A DNA stretch of 57,000 nucleotides. Origin: Symsagittifera roscoffensis (Eukaryota > Xenacoelomorpha > Acoela > Convolutidae). The position numbers and the translations under genes were made by a program. Under the pieces are notes generated by a model that was not told where the DNA came from, did not search any database, and saw only the letters and a program-made list of their open reading frames with translations. How positions within the stretch are numbered: the first letter of the stretch is position 1; every line of letters begins with the position of its first letter. The stretch spans positions 1 through 57,000 of the forward strand of contig NW_026971283.1 of NCBI RefSeq assembly GCF_963678635.1, in the 5' to 3' direction. This document shows positions 1 to 8,669 of the stretch, piece by piece.

Positions 1-54
1 CTCAAAAATTGGCAATTTTTCATCGATTATATACAAAAAAACTCAATTAACTTG

Positions 55-255
55 ATGAGAAGACTCGCAGAGATGCTTCTTTTATTAATTTTTCTTCTTC
101 TGTTACTTATATCAGCAATATTTTTGATTTTTACAGAAAACAACTTCTGGTCATTGAATTTTGCGATTGCTTTTGTGTATATTTTTTACTTATTTGGAAG
201 ATATAAGTCCTTAAAAGGTAAAGTTTTGTCTGAATGGATACGACAACTAAAATAA
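55..255 (+). CDS. small membrane protein, 66 aa
   Basis: The ORF starts at an ATG at 55 and is intact. Residues about 5-27 form a long Leu/Ile/Phe run and residues about 31-48 form a second hydrophobic segment. A basic C-terminus (RYKSLKGK) follows. This gives two predicted membrane segments joined by a short NN-containing turn. I do not recognise the family. Small membrane proteins accompany the other Maverick genes in this window, so it may belong to the same element, but that is inference. Confidence 0.5.
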   Translation: MRRLAEMLLLLIFLLLLLISAIFLIFTENNFWSLNFAIAFVYIFYLFGRYKSLKGKVLSEWIRQLK

Positions 256-619
256 AATTGAACATTTTTGTGATTGGAAACGACAATGTGTAAAATGGAG
301 CTTCGTTTCCGATTGGACACGGTTTTTATATAGGAATTCCATAAAAGGAAACTGAAATCTGATTGGATACGAGTACAATCTAAATAGGGAAAATCCACTC
401 TGATTGGTTAAGTTCACACATTCGAGTTGAAGGTACCCCTCTCTCTTAACTGAATACCATTTTATTTTCAACTTAACTACCGTCAACCACCTCCTCTCTC
501 AGCTCTAAATATTTTATTATCAACTTAACCACCGTCAACTACTTTTCTCGCAACTGTAAATCTTGTTTTTTCTCTGAATCTTCTACTTATTTAACTTCCC
601 TCGCAACTTATTGCTCAAA
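256..619. other. AT-rich intergenic stretch
   Basis: No convincing gene. The phrase 'ttggatacga' recurs in variant form near 233, 312 and 363, and 'ccaccgtcaac' is near-repeated at about 481 and 529. These are loose direct repeats of unknown meaning. Confidence 0.4.
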
Positions 620-1122
620 ATGATCTTCTCAGTGCAAAACAACAACCTTATGTTCTCGGTAGAATTTTTGGCTGACTTAGTACAAATCCAAGTGCAAGAA
701 ACAGTTTGTGGAGTTTTTCTGGCATGGATGGACATCCCAATTCAAGTCTGGCACATGGTGGAGATGATGCGCAAGGATTTCAACGAACATCACATAACGC
801 AAGTACCCATGACAGAGAACCAACTTGGAGAAATGCAAATGATGGAGGAAGTGGCTGAGCATGTCTGAATGAACTACCCCAAAACTCCTGACTCTAGATA
901 TGTGGCTCAACCATTTGACAATTTCCTCTTTCCTTGGGAAGAGGGATCTGTGGAAAACTCATTTACTATCAAAGAGGATGAGGGGTTCTCTGAATCAAGA
1001 ACTCCAGTCAGCGAAAACCACCAAGTCAGCCACCAGTGATGGAGGCAAGACCAGCTTTGCGCTCTATTGAGAACATGCAAAACTTTGAGCAATCAGCTGC
1101 TCGACAGCTCTTTGATTTGTAA
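620..1122 (+). pseudogene. broken unknown gene
   Basis: Several frames each give protein-like sequence in succession. One frame from about 613 is rich in Ser, Asn and Gly. Another near 895-1035 contains the phrase FPWEEGSVENSFTIKEDEG. A third near 1035-1122 ends in SIENMQNFEQSAARQLFDL and a TAA. No single frame is open throughout, so I read this as one gene split by frameshifts and stops. The family is not recognised. An intact 82-codon ATG ORF at 620-868 exists but overlaps a more protein-like frame. Confidence 0.35.
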
Positions 1123-1930
1123 ATAAATTGGTTCTTGTCTTGTGTTTTGTAATTTAATTTCATTGCATCTAATAATTTTATTTTGAAGAGATAGGAACAA
1201 AGAGATGAGGTCATAAAAAAGTTTGTTAAAAAAGTGTAAAGGTAAAGTTTTTTAAAAATTTGTTGAAAAACTTTGTTAAAAATCAAACTATTTTTGCAAT
1301 TAGTAAATATTGTTACAAAGTGTTGTTGTAGAGATGGCAAAAAATTTAAACCTATTTTAACATCTTGTAAAAAATTTCACAACATTTTTTTCACACATAA
1401 CAAAAAAATTATCACAATATTTTAAAGCATGTTAAAAACTTTATATTAGTTTTTGCGCGATGCAAAAGTTTTTATAAGATTTCTGGCACACTTGTTGAAA
1501 AAATCAAAGAAAGTCTTGCAAATTAAGAAAAACTTCATTAATTATTTTCGCATTTTGAAAAAAAATTGTAACAAAAATTTCTTGCACTGTTGAAAATTAA
1601 AATTTATGAATTTGTTTGTTCTGATTTTGATCATTAAAAAACTCATTTTTTGCATGTTTGTTGATCAAAAACATCAGAAAAACAATGTATTAAGATAGGG
1701 AAAAGTACTCAAAGTCATCAATAATGAAAATTTGTCAGCAAGTTTTTAAGAAGTTTTTTACAATAAATTTTTGCGTTTTTGCATATGCATAAGAAAAAAA
1801 GAAGTTAGATTTTTCCAATTGTTTTCTAAAAAACCACGAAAAAACTTGCATCTAACACAAAAAATTTAAAATAACTATCGCATACTTGTTTAAAAAAGCC
1901 AAAACAATTTTTGCTTCTTGTAAAAACGTT
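1123..1930. other. AT-rich low-complexity region without genes
   Basis: Runs of A and T with recurring phrases such as 'gttaaaaa' and 'tttttgca'. Nothing coding or structured that I can support. Confidence 0.5.
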
Positions 1931-1974
1931 CAATTAAATTTTTGCACAAGTGTTGGAAACTATGAACTTATTCG

Positions 1975-2631
1975 TTAAACCAATTTTTGATTTTGAATAA
2001 AAATAATTTTGATAAGATTTTTGTTAAACAAATATTCAATATTAATAGAAAAATTGATACGCTCACAATTTACAGTACCATAACCATCAACGAAACAATC
2101 AGCAATTATCAACAAATCAGTCTCATGCTTTGAGTTTTGAGCTTTTCGAATCTTTTCCAAAAAAGCTGATCCAAGAGTCTGAGTGGACGCAAGCTTCTGA
2201 GCAGAACTCAGATTATGTCTTAAGAATTTTTTTCGCAACAAACGTTTCCTTGCAACACTGGGTAATTTTTCCGGTATTCTACATTTCAATTTGTGTTTGA
2301 CTGCACGATTCAATTGACTGAAAACTTCACCTCTTGATGAAATAATATTGGAATAAAATCTGTATTTGTATAAAGTATATATACAGTCAACAATTTGATA
2401 AGTGAAATGATATTTATCTAATCTTTGCAAAATTTGATCGAGCGATGATCCGATTAAAACTAAGTGAAATTTGCAATTTTCCACTGGGTAGAATGATGAA
2501 TGGTTAGATACACAGTAGTCTTGGGTGACAATAAATTTTTCATTAAAGTTTTCTGAGACAGAGATAAAAAGAGATTTTGCATTGTAGTCCGAATAAAAAG
2601 TGGGATATGCTTGACACATAGCAAATGCCAT
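1975..2631 (-). CDS. hypothetical protein, 218 aa (copy 1)
   Basis: Intact ORF on the minus strand. I take the ATG whose complement is 2629-2631; the upstream GTG is not a usual animal start. The protein is lysine- and arginine-rich in the middle (RKRLLRKKFLRH) and has several aromatic residues and scattered cysteines. I see no signal peptide, clear membrane span or catalytic motif. It is divergently oriented to the PC4-like gene, and the two share an intergenic region of about 240 bp. The presence of two almost identical intact copies suggests recent duplication. Function unknown. Confidence 0.55.
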   Translation of the reverse strand: MAFAMCQAYPTFYSDYNAKSLFISVSENFNEKFIVTQDYCVSNHSSFYPVENCKFHLVLIGSSLDQILQRLDKYHFTYQIVDCIYTLYKYRFYSNIISSRGEVFSQLNRAVKHKLKCRIPEKLPSVARKRLLRKKFLRHNLSSAQKLASTQTLGSAFLEKIRKAQNSKHETDLLIIADCFVDGYGTVNCERINFSINIEYLFNKNLIKIIFIQNQKLV

Positions 2632-2868
2632 CACCGATTACTTGTTGAAAATGATTTTATCTACATTGAATTGCTTATATAGTAGTTCCATCACCTACGC
2701 AATGTCCATATTTGGATCATCACCTACTCATTATTCCATATAAGGTAATAATACCTTATTTAAAATGTACAAAGAGTCATCTATATTTCCTAATTTCTAC
2801 ATATTTACAAACATAATTATTTGCAAATCTCTATTACTGATCAGTTGGCTCTGAGTCCCAGATCAAAA
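2632..2868. promoter_or_regulatory. divergent intergenic region with palindrome (copy 1)
   Basis: It lies between two divergent starts. It contains a TATA-like 'cttatatagta' near 2671, two 'atcacctac' phrases near 2691 and 2719, and a palindrome at 2740-2759 with 8-bp arms 'ataaggta'/'taccttat' around a 4-base loop. A role as a shared promoter or operator is inference. Confidence 0.35.
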
Positions 2869-3221
2869 ATGTATTCACGAAAAGATATCCTTCCCAACTA
2901 TATTGAATTTGCTAAGAACCAAAAAAGAATTGGGGACTTTTCTTGGTCCTAAAAACCCTACAACGGAAAATTTACTTTGAACCTTGCTTACAATTTCTAA
3001 AGAAAAATGAATCGGGACAAATCGAAAAAACCCAGCGAGTCTATCTTGGTGAAAAAGAAGGGGAAAAGATATCAGCAATACGGAATACTGTAATTCACGA
3101 TGCTGAAAACCTTGGACTTGTTCCTGTATTGGAACCCTATTCTGACAAAGACTCAACCATGGAGCAGGAACTTGCAATCTGTCATGCGGTGTTTGACGTA
3201 GCAACATACAAGTTTAATTAA
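2869..3221 (+). pseudogene. PC4-like gene, truncated copy
   Basis: The first frame begins at the ATG at 2869 and stops at 2950 after about 27 codons. The second frame is open from about 2943 and carries the same protein as the copy at 4153-4691, but it is cut by the tandem-duplication junction near 3210. The truncated copy therefore lacks the C-terminal PC4-like segment. The frame change is at the same place in both copies, so it could be a short intron or a shared frameshift. Confidence 0.45.
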
Positions 3222-3258
3222 ATTTTTGCACAAGTGTTGGAAACTATGAACTTATTCG

Positions 3259-3915
3259 TTAAAACAATTTTTGATTTTGAATAAAAATAATTTTGATAAG
3301 ATTTTTGTTAAACAAATATTCAATATTAATAGAAAAATTGATACGCTCACAATTTACAGTACCATAACCATCAACGAAACAATCAGCAATTTTCAACAAA
3401 TCAGTCTCATGCTTTGAGTTTTGAGCTTTTCGAATCTTTTCCAAAAAAGCTGATCCAAGAGTCTGAGTGGACGCAAGCTTCTGAGCAGAACTCAGATTAT
3501 GTCTTAAGAATTTTTTTCGCAACAAACGTTTCCTTGCAACACTGGGTAATTTTTCCGGTATTCTACATTTCAAGTTGTGTTTGACTGCACGATTCAATTG
3601 ACTGAAAACTTCACCTCTTGATGAAATAATATTGGAATAAAATCTGTATTTGTATAAAGTATATATACAGTCAACAATTTGATAAGTGAAATGATATTTA
3701 TCTATTCTTTGCAAAATTTGATCGAGCGATGATCCGATTAAAACTAAGTGAAATTTGCAATTTTCCACTGGGTAGAATGATGAATGGTTAGATACACAGT
3801 AGTCTTGGGTGACAATAAATTTTTCATTAAAGTTTTCTGAGACAGAGATAAAAAGAGATTTTGCATTGTAGTCCGAATAAAAAGTGGGATATGCTTGACA
3901 CATAGCAAATGCCAT
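3259..3915 (-). CDS. hypothetical protein, 218 aa (copy 2)
   Basis: This is the second copy of the gene at 1975-2631, intact, with a few amino acid substitutions: LQRL to LQRI, KHKL to KHNL, LLII to LLKI, and QKLV to QKLF at the end. It has the same divergent arrangement relative to the following PC4-like gene. Function unknown. Confidence 0.55.
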   Translation of the reverse strand: MAFAMCQAYPTFYSDYNAKSLFISVSENFNEKFIVTQDYCVSNHSSFYPVENCKFHLVLIGSSLDQILQRIDKYHFTYQIVDCIYTLYKYRFYSNIISSRGEVFSQLNRAVKHNLKCRIPEKLPSVARKRLLRKKFLRHNLSSAQKLASTQTLGSAFLEKIRKAQNSKHETDLLKIADCFVDGYGTVNCERINFSINIEYLFNKNLIKIIFIQNQKLF

Positions 3916-4152
3916 CACCGATTACTTGTTGAAAATGATTTTATCTACATTGAATTGCTTATATAGTAGTTCCATCACCTACGCAATGTCCATATTTGGA
4001 TCATCACCTACTCATTATTCCATATAAGGTAATAATACCTTATTTAAAATGTACAAAGAGTCATCTATATTTCCTAATTTCTACATATTTACAAACATAA
4101 TTATTTGGAAATCTCTATTACTGATCAGTTGGCTCTGAGTCCCAGATCAAAA
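3916..4152. promoter_or_regulatory. divergent intergenic region with palindrome (copy 2)
   Basis: Copy of 2632-2868. It contains the same TATA-like phrase and the same 8-bp-arm palindrome, here at 4024-4043. Confidence 0.35.
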
Positions 4153-4691
4153 ATGTATTCACGAAAAGTTATCCTTCCCAACTATATTGAATTTGCTAAG
4201 AACCAAAAAAGAATTGGGGACTTTTCTTGGTCCTAAAAACCCTACAACGGAAAATTTACTTTGAACCTTGCTTACAATTTCTAAAGAAAAATGAATCGGG
4301 ACAAATCGAAAAAACCCAGCGAGTCTATCTTGGTGAAAAAGAAGGGGAAAAGATATCAGCAATACGGAATACTGTAATTCACGATGCTGAAAACCTTGGA
4401 CTTGTTCCTGTATTGGAACCCTATTCTGACAAAGACTCAACCATGGAGCAGGATCTTGCAATCTGTCATGCGGTGTTTGACGTAGCAACATACAAGAAGA
4501 GAAGGGTGTGTTTCACAATCAAGAAGTACAGTGTGAACAAGCCACCCTACATTCAGATTCGACTCTTCACTGCAAAGGAGAACGAAGTCCTGAAACAAGT
4601 TGCCTATTTCAACTATACTTTGAACGAATTCAAAGAACTCACCCAAGTCTTGGGAGATTTTATGTTTGTTGAGAACTTTAATGTTCAATAG
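4153..4691 (+). pseudogene. PC4-like putative ssDNA-binding protein (longer copy)
   Basis: ATG at 4153 opens a short frame that stops at about 4234; the main frame then runs to 4691. Its C-terminal part, about 60 residues from KRRVCFTIKK to FKELTQVLGDFM, alternates beta-strand-like stretches and ends in a helix-like segment. This layout resembles the PC4/Sub1 single-strand DNA-binding fold. The N-terminal half has charged segments. The next ORF at 4889 also looks PC4-like, so the pair may be tandem paralogues. The assignment rests on pattern resemblance only. The frame switch near 4230 may be a frameshift or a tiny intron. Confidence 0.35.
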
Positions 4692-4833
4692 TTTTGTTGA
4701 GTGATGTTATTATAGCCATTTATTTCAAAAATTCATCTTCTTTAATCATTTTTTTAAATTTCTTTGAGCTGAGCTGTATGAGTTGGAACATTGGTTTTCC
4801 AGAAAATTTATTTTGAAGCTTCAAAATAATTTA
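4692..4833. other. AT-rich spacer
   Basis: Short non-coding gap between the two PC4-like ORFs. No motif that I can support. Confidence 0.4.
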
Positions 4834-4834
4834 G

Positions 4835-5167
4835 GACTTTTTTCATTTTGTCTTACAAAACAAGTCCCAGAAAATTTCACTTACAGTTTTGAAACCTCAA
4901 ATTTTACCAAAATTGCAAGATTTGGATACAGGATCACAAAATTTTCAATTTGAGTGGACTTTGCATAATGGAAGACGAAAAATTTTTCTAAGTTATCGTT
5001 CAGATTTTAAACAAATTGATCTTAGAGAGTATCGTAGAAAAGGAAACACTTGGGAAAACAATCAGAAATTTCAGTTGGAAAAAGAAGAGTATGATAAACT
5101 GGTTGATTTTATCCCCTCGACTTTGTCTTATGTAGAAACATTCAAAAAAAACTTGTATCATTATTGA
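4835..5167 (+). CDS. PC4/Sub1-like single-strand DNA-binding protein, possibly an exon
   Basis: The frame is open from after the stop at 4832 to the TGA at 5167, with no ATG before the domain. The sequence 'tttcacttacag' at about 4875-4886 looks like a 3' splice site, so this may be an internal or last exon. Residues RKIFLSYRSDFKQIDLREY, then a polar turn, then KFQLEKEEYDKLVDFI match the PC4 pattern: beta strands, a 'DLREY' strand, then a C-terminal helix. PC4-type proteins bind single-stranded DNA and act in transcription or replication. Its presence beside Maverick genes suggests a role in element replication or expression, by inference. Confidence 0.45.
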   Translation, partial: DFFHFVLQNKSQKISLTVLKPQILPKLQDLDTGSQNFQFEWTLHNGRRKIFLSYRSDFKQIDLREYRRKGNTWENNQKFQLEKEEYDKLVDFIPSTLSYVETFKKNLYHY

Positions 5168-5184
5168 TGAATGCACTGTAGAAA

Positions 5185-5307
5185 ATGAACGTTCAGAAAT
5201 GGAATGAAATTCTCAGAAACTTTGATTTGATTGAGCATGATTTTCATCAAAAACAAAACGAAAAAATTACTTTCTGTGTACCTGTATTGTTTTTGACCCG
5301 AACATAA
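5185..5307 (+). CDS. small hypothetical ORF, 40 aa
   Basis: ATG to TAA ORF with no recognised domain. It follows the PC4-like ORF by 17 bases on the same strand. It may be a fragment of a larger gene broken near 5307. Weak support. Confidence 0.2.
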   Translation: MNVQKWNEILRNFDLIEHDFHQKQNEKITFCVPVLFLTRT

Positions 5308-5318
5308 ATTTGAAAAAA

Positions 5319-5576
5319 ATGGACCAAAAATATTTGGAGGTCTTAATAGATACGGAAATTCCTCTATGGATTACTTTTTGCAAACTCTTTAGTTTACCTT
5401 CAACTCTACATGTTTATACTGGATCTAGGAAGTCTACTACAAAAAAAGGACCTAGGTCTTGTTATGTTGCACCTAGTCTCCCCAGTTCACGCCTTCTTGG
5501 TCACGTGACTGGGTTGTTCTTCTGTTTATATGTTAAAAGTTTTGCTTCATCAGTATGTGTAGTGTTCGATTGTTAG
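5319..5576 (+). CDS. hypothetical ORF, 85 aa, probably a fragment
   Basis: ATG at 5319, open to 5576. The first 30 residues look protein-like (MDQKYLEVLIDTEIPLWITF). The rest crosses a less AT-rich stretch with a hairpin and looks non-coding in composition. No family recognised. Confidence 0.2.
   Translation: MDQKYLEVLIDTEIPLWITFCKLFSLPSTLHVYTGSRKSTTKKGPRSCYVAPSLPSSRLLGHVTGLFFCLYVKSFASSVCVVFDC
5481..5513. repeat. hairpin in a less AT-rich island
   Basis: Arms 'cccagttcacg' and 'cgtgactggg' pair with one bulge around a short loop. The right arm contains a CACGTG E-box core. It lies about 110 bp before the start of Maverick copy A and could be a regulatory or terminal sequence. Role unproven. 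Confidence 0.35.
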
Positions 5577-5625
5577 TCATTTTATCCAAAAACTTTAGTG
5601 AAAACAGTTTACATCATGAGTCTAG

Positions 5626-6076
5626 GATATTGAGTGTATTGAAAACAAAATAGTGAAAGAGTTAAGACTTAACAAAAATGGACAAACTGTGGGATATTCC
5701 TTTCTTCCTCCCAAAAGTTCAAAGCTAGATCTCAGTCTGCTTGGTATACGAAGCATCTTCATGGAATCACATGGAACAGTGGCCATGAAAAATTTACCCT
5801 GCTTGAAAAAAGATTGAAAAAATTGAAAGCTCCAGAAATTGATTTTTTTGCAAAAGGTTATAAAAAATGTAAAATTCTGTCAGAAATTTTGAAAACAAAG
5901 GTTACAAACTTGGATGACTACGCATGCCCAAAAAATCAGAATATGATTTTCAAAGTTGAAGAAATGATTGGAGGTGTAGCAACTACCCATTTCGTCATGC
6001 AAATACTCTTCACTGTCCAGAAAAAAAAGCATTTGCATACGGAACATGGACTCGATGTTTGTTTAAAAAATTGTAA
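5626..6076 (+). pseudogene. Maverick exonuclease-like protein, copy A (5'-truncated, frameshifted)
   Basis: Begins in frame with DIECIENKIVKEL directly after a stop, so the native start seen in copy B is missing. A frameshift after about residue 35 moves the reading frame, and another follows the YACPKNQ segment. The last part, with Cys/His pairs around WRCSNYPF and an Arg/Lys-rich AFAYGTWTRC segment, lies in the original frame and ends at the TAA at 6074-6076. The opening D-x-E is reminiscent of DEDD-type exonucleases. See copy B for the fullest version. Confidence 0.45.
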
Positions 6077-6156
6077 ATAATCTAAATAATTTTGTATTAT
6101 TGTAATTTTGAAATTTAAATGGTAATCATTATCAATTTTTTCATTTCAAAGTTGAG

Positions 6157-6399
6157 ATGGGAGATGAATGTGACAAGCAATTAAATTTAGGAAATTTAGT
6201 TTTTGATGAGGAGAAGTTTTTTGGACGTACGTGTAATAGATCTCTTTTAGTTTTTATGTGCCAATTCTTAGTCATAGTTTTATTACTAGCATGTGCAATC
6301 GTTCGAATAATGCTATCCACTACATGTGAAGAAACAACAGTTTGGGTAGCAATTTTATCAAGTAGAGTCGGTTATATTTTACCTTCTCCAAAGCTATGA
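6157..6399 (+). CDS. Maverick small membrane protein, 80 aa, copy A
   Basis: Intact ORF from the ATG at 6157. The N-terminus is acidic with cysteines. A strong hydrophobic segment lies at about residues 30-53 (FMCQFLVIVLLLACAIV). A second weaker one (VWVAILSS) leads to the C-terminal motif GYILPSPKL. It occurs in every copy just before the ATPase, and its TGA stop overlaps the ATPase ATG as ATGA. I recall similar short proteins ending in LPxPKL in invertebrate Mavericks. Likely a virion-membrane or assembly protein, function unproven. Confidence 0.65.
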   Translation: MGDECDKQLNLGNLVFDEEKFFGRTCNRSLLVFMCQFLVIVLLLACAIVRIMLSTTCEETTVWVAILSSRVGYILPSPKL

Positions 6400-7250
6400 A
6401 TAAAATGATTTCTACCAAAGAACGAGTTTTCATTTCGCTAGTTGGACCGAGTGGATCTGGAAAATCGCATCTTATTTGTGATTGGTTAAAAATTGGTACA
6501 ATCTAACCAACATTTGACAATTTGTTGGTACATTTTCATCAGCATTAGCAACCACCTTATTGACAAACGCAAAGAAAAAACCTTAAATTTATCCAAGGAG
6601 TTGACTTTGAACTGTTTGAAAACCTTCCCAATAATGGAAAAAAATAACTGTTGAAATTTGATGACTCTTGCGAAAAAATTTCAAATTCTAAGCAGTTTGT
6701 TAAACTGCTACTGCTGGAAGACACAGCGGACTGAATACAATAAATATTAAGCATAACTTGTTTCATCAAAGCAAATTGGGAAGCGATGTTGAGTTACAAA
6801 ATACACATATAAACTTGTTCAAGTCACCGATAGATATTTTTAAAATTCTATACATTAAGTCAACAACTAGGTATAGGATCACAATTGAAAGAGTGGTATC
6901 AAGATGCAACATCTACTTCTTAAGGTCATTTACTCATTGATTTAACTCCAAAAAGATATTGCGCAAACAATGTTTCAGTTCCATCAAAATTTTATCTACC
7001 AGCAGGAACAGAAACAACGTTTTTGGACAATGAGCATACCATACGTCTCTATACTCCTTATTTTTCAAACATTTTCCCAAAAACTTCAAAAACGATTCAT
7101 CCTCCATTGTCCAAAAAGTTTCATTCAATTCCTCAGCGAATGTGTAGTAAACTTGCTACGAGGCGAGCTAAAGGATCTCCGAAAAAGAGACGTAGTAAAA
7201 TAACGAAGAGAAATATCAGAACTCACACTAAGAAGAACTTCACTGCATAA
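6396..7250 (+). pseudogene. A32/FtsK-like DNA-packaging ATPase, copy A (degenerate)
   Basis: Starts at the ATG overlapping the previous stop. Walker A GPSGSGKS is intact. A stop follows after about 34 codons and more stops and frameshifts lie beyond it. Remnants of the Walker B region (FDDSCE) and the C-terminal basic tail ending at 7250 are recognisable. A 15-base stretch present in copy C ('cagttgattcgctaa') is missing near 6952. Copies B and D keep more of the gene. In the family this ATPase pumps DNA into capsids. Confidence 0.65.
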
Positions 7251-7332
7251 AAGGAGAATTATTTTAAGTTCAACTAAAGGGTTACAATTGATATCTATCA
7301 TCAACCCTACTGTCTTTAAACGATTGACATAG
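7030..7332 (+). pseudogene. small ORF overlapping the ATPase 3' end, copy A
   Basis: Lies in another frame inside the ATPase C-terminal tail. It has an ATG at 7030 and an in-frame TAA at 7201-7203, then continues in the same frame to the TAG at 7330-7332. Conserved parts are FIQFLSECVVNLLRGELKDL, a KRRIILSSTKGLQL stretch and the end KRLT. The same frame is open across the overlap in copies B and D. I recall comparable short basic ORFs next to the ATPase in other Mavericks. Function unknown. Confidence 0.5.
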
Positions 7333-7333
7333 T

Positions 7334-7744
7334 ATGGAACAAATTGTTTTAATTCCGTTCTCAAATTATCAATCACAAAGTACACTTCCAAGAAAACTAA
7401 AATTGGAACAAAAGCAAGAAAAAGAGGAGATTGTACCAAAAATTTTTGATTCTGTTTACAGTGCTGTAAATGCGAGGTTGAAAACGAGCAAGAATCAGCA
7501 CACTATTGATTTAATTTTGAATTCTCCTAGAATTAAATTCAGCCAGTCAGACAATATTATATTAAATAATCGTGATACAAAAGAATCTATTGTAGACTTT
7601 GTGTATGCACTAAAACGAAAAAACACCAATTTTCCAGATATTTACTTTACTATTTTGGCAGCAACCCAATTTCCTCCTAAACTTGTTATTAACAAGAATT
7701 CCAAAGCAAAAGATAGAGGAGCCTGGATGTCTTTCAAAATTTGA
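7334..7744 (+). CDS. Maverick conserved protein of unknown function, 136 aa, copy A
   Basis: Intact from the ATG one base after the previous stop. It has an acidic, Lys-rich middle, a motif SPRIKFSQSDNIIL, the stretch VDFVYALKRKNTNFPDIYFTI, and a C-terminus SKAKDRGAWMSFKI. From memory, proteins with this layout ending in F-K-I sit just upstream of integrase in many Mavericks. Copies B and D are broken; copy C is identical here. Its placement hints at a role in integration or virion assembly, but this is not known. Confidence 0.6.
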   Translation: MEQIVLIPFSNYQSQSTLPRKLKLEQKQEKEEIVPKIFDSVYSAVNARLKTSKNQHTIDLILNSPRIKFSQSDNIILNNRDTKESIVDFVYALKRKNTNFPDIYFTILAATQFPPKLVINKNSKAKDRGAWMSFKI

Positions 7745-8627
7745 AAAGGTAAGACTAAACAGATTGTATTCTAGGGGCAGAGCTGCGTACGGTTCTATTC
7801 AAAACTTGAGTAAAGCGAGTGGTTTATCAAAAAAGAAAGTAGAAAATTTTTTACAAACCAAGACATCGTATACAAAATTTGGTCCACCAATCCGGTCTTT
7901 CCGAAGACTTTAAGCGTTTTCTAAATATATCAATGAAATCTGGTGTATGGACTTGGCTTTTGTAGACAAGTTAGCTAGTCAAAACAATGGAGTCAATTAT
8001 TTATTAGTTGCTGTAGATATTTTTTCGAGATTTGTCAGAGTTCAAACAATGAAAACAAAGTATCCCAAAGACACTTTACGAGCTTTTAGAAAAATGATTT
8101 CTCGAAAAAACACTCCTGAAAAACTTTGGGTTGATAAAGGAACAGAATATGGGGGAACTTTTAAAAAATTTTGCAAGGAGAAAGACATTGAAGTTTACTC
8201 AACAATGAGTGAAACAAAAGCTGCATTTGCAGAGAGAGCAATTCAATCTTTAAAACATATAATATATCGTTACAATGAAGATCATTGTGAAAATTTGTCC
8301 CCAAATTGCAGCAATTTGTTTCTACATTGAACTGCCGCAAAAATCGATCAATTGGAAAATCTCCCAGAGATGTGAAAAACAGCTTATATTATTTTATCAA
8401 TATTTTATAACAAATCATTCAAGAAATATACTAAACCAAAATTAAAAATTGGTGATAGAGTTAGAATTTCGAAAAATGATATTCCGTTCCGAAAAGGATA
8501 CAAGCCACAGTTTACAGATATCGGCAATATCTACAAAAAAACCTCCAACATACATCATCAAAGATCTCAAAAAGAAGAAATTCTGGGAAATTTTTATGAA
8601 AAAGAGCTGAGAAAATGTTCAGATTAG
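7745..8627 (+). pseudogene. Maverick DDE integrase, copy A (four in-frame stops)
   Basis: A long reading frame with no ATG near its beginning. The N-terminal part (LSKKKVENFLQTKTSYTKF) precedes the catalytic core. D1 is in CMDLAFVDK (7950-7952), D2 in WVDKGTEYGG (8133-8135) and E in AFAERAIQSL (8232-8234), a DDx32E spacing. The C-terminus KPKLKIGDRVRISKNDIPFR is the SH3/chromo-like tail. In-frame stops occur at 7911-7913 (CAA in copies B and D), about 8328, near 8380, and finally 8625-8627. The residues for catalysis are all present, but the frame is dead unless stops are bypassed. Confidence 0.75.
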
Positions 8628-8669
8628 TGGTAAGTCTTTTTTAAACTGAGTTTCTATCGATCAGTTGTC

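Larger units (their letters stand above)
1931..4497. repeat. 1,284-bp tandem duplication (two units)
   Basis: The segment starting with 'aattaaatttttgcacaag' at 1931 recurs at 3215, and matching positions stay 1,284 apart. Each unit holds the minus-strand 218-aa gene, a divergent promoter region and the start of the PC4-like gene. The two units differ at only a few bases. Confidence 0.9.

Noticed and set aside
1686-1701. 16-base exact inverted match to 23688-23703 ('tgtattaagataggga'), considered as Maverick terminal inverted repeats
   Set aside because: Flanking sequence does not continue to match and the motif is AT-rich, so a chance match across 20 kb is plausible.
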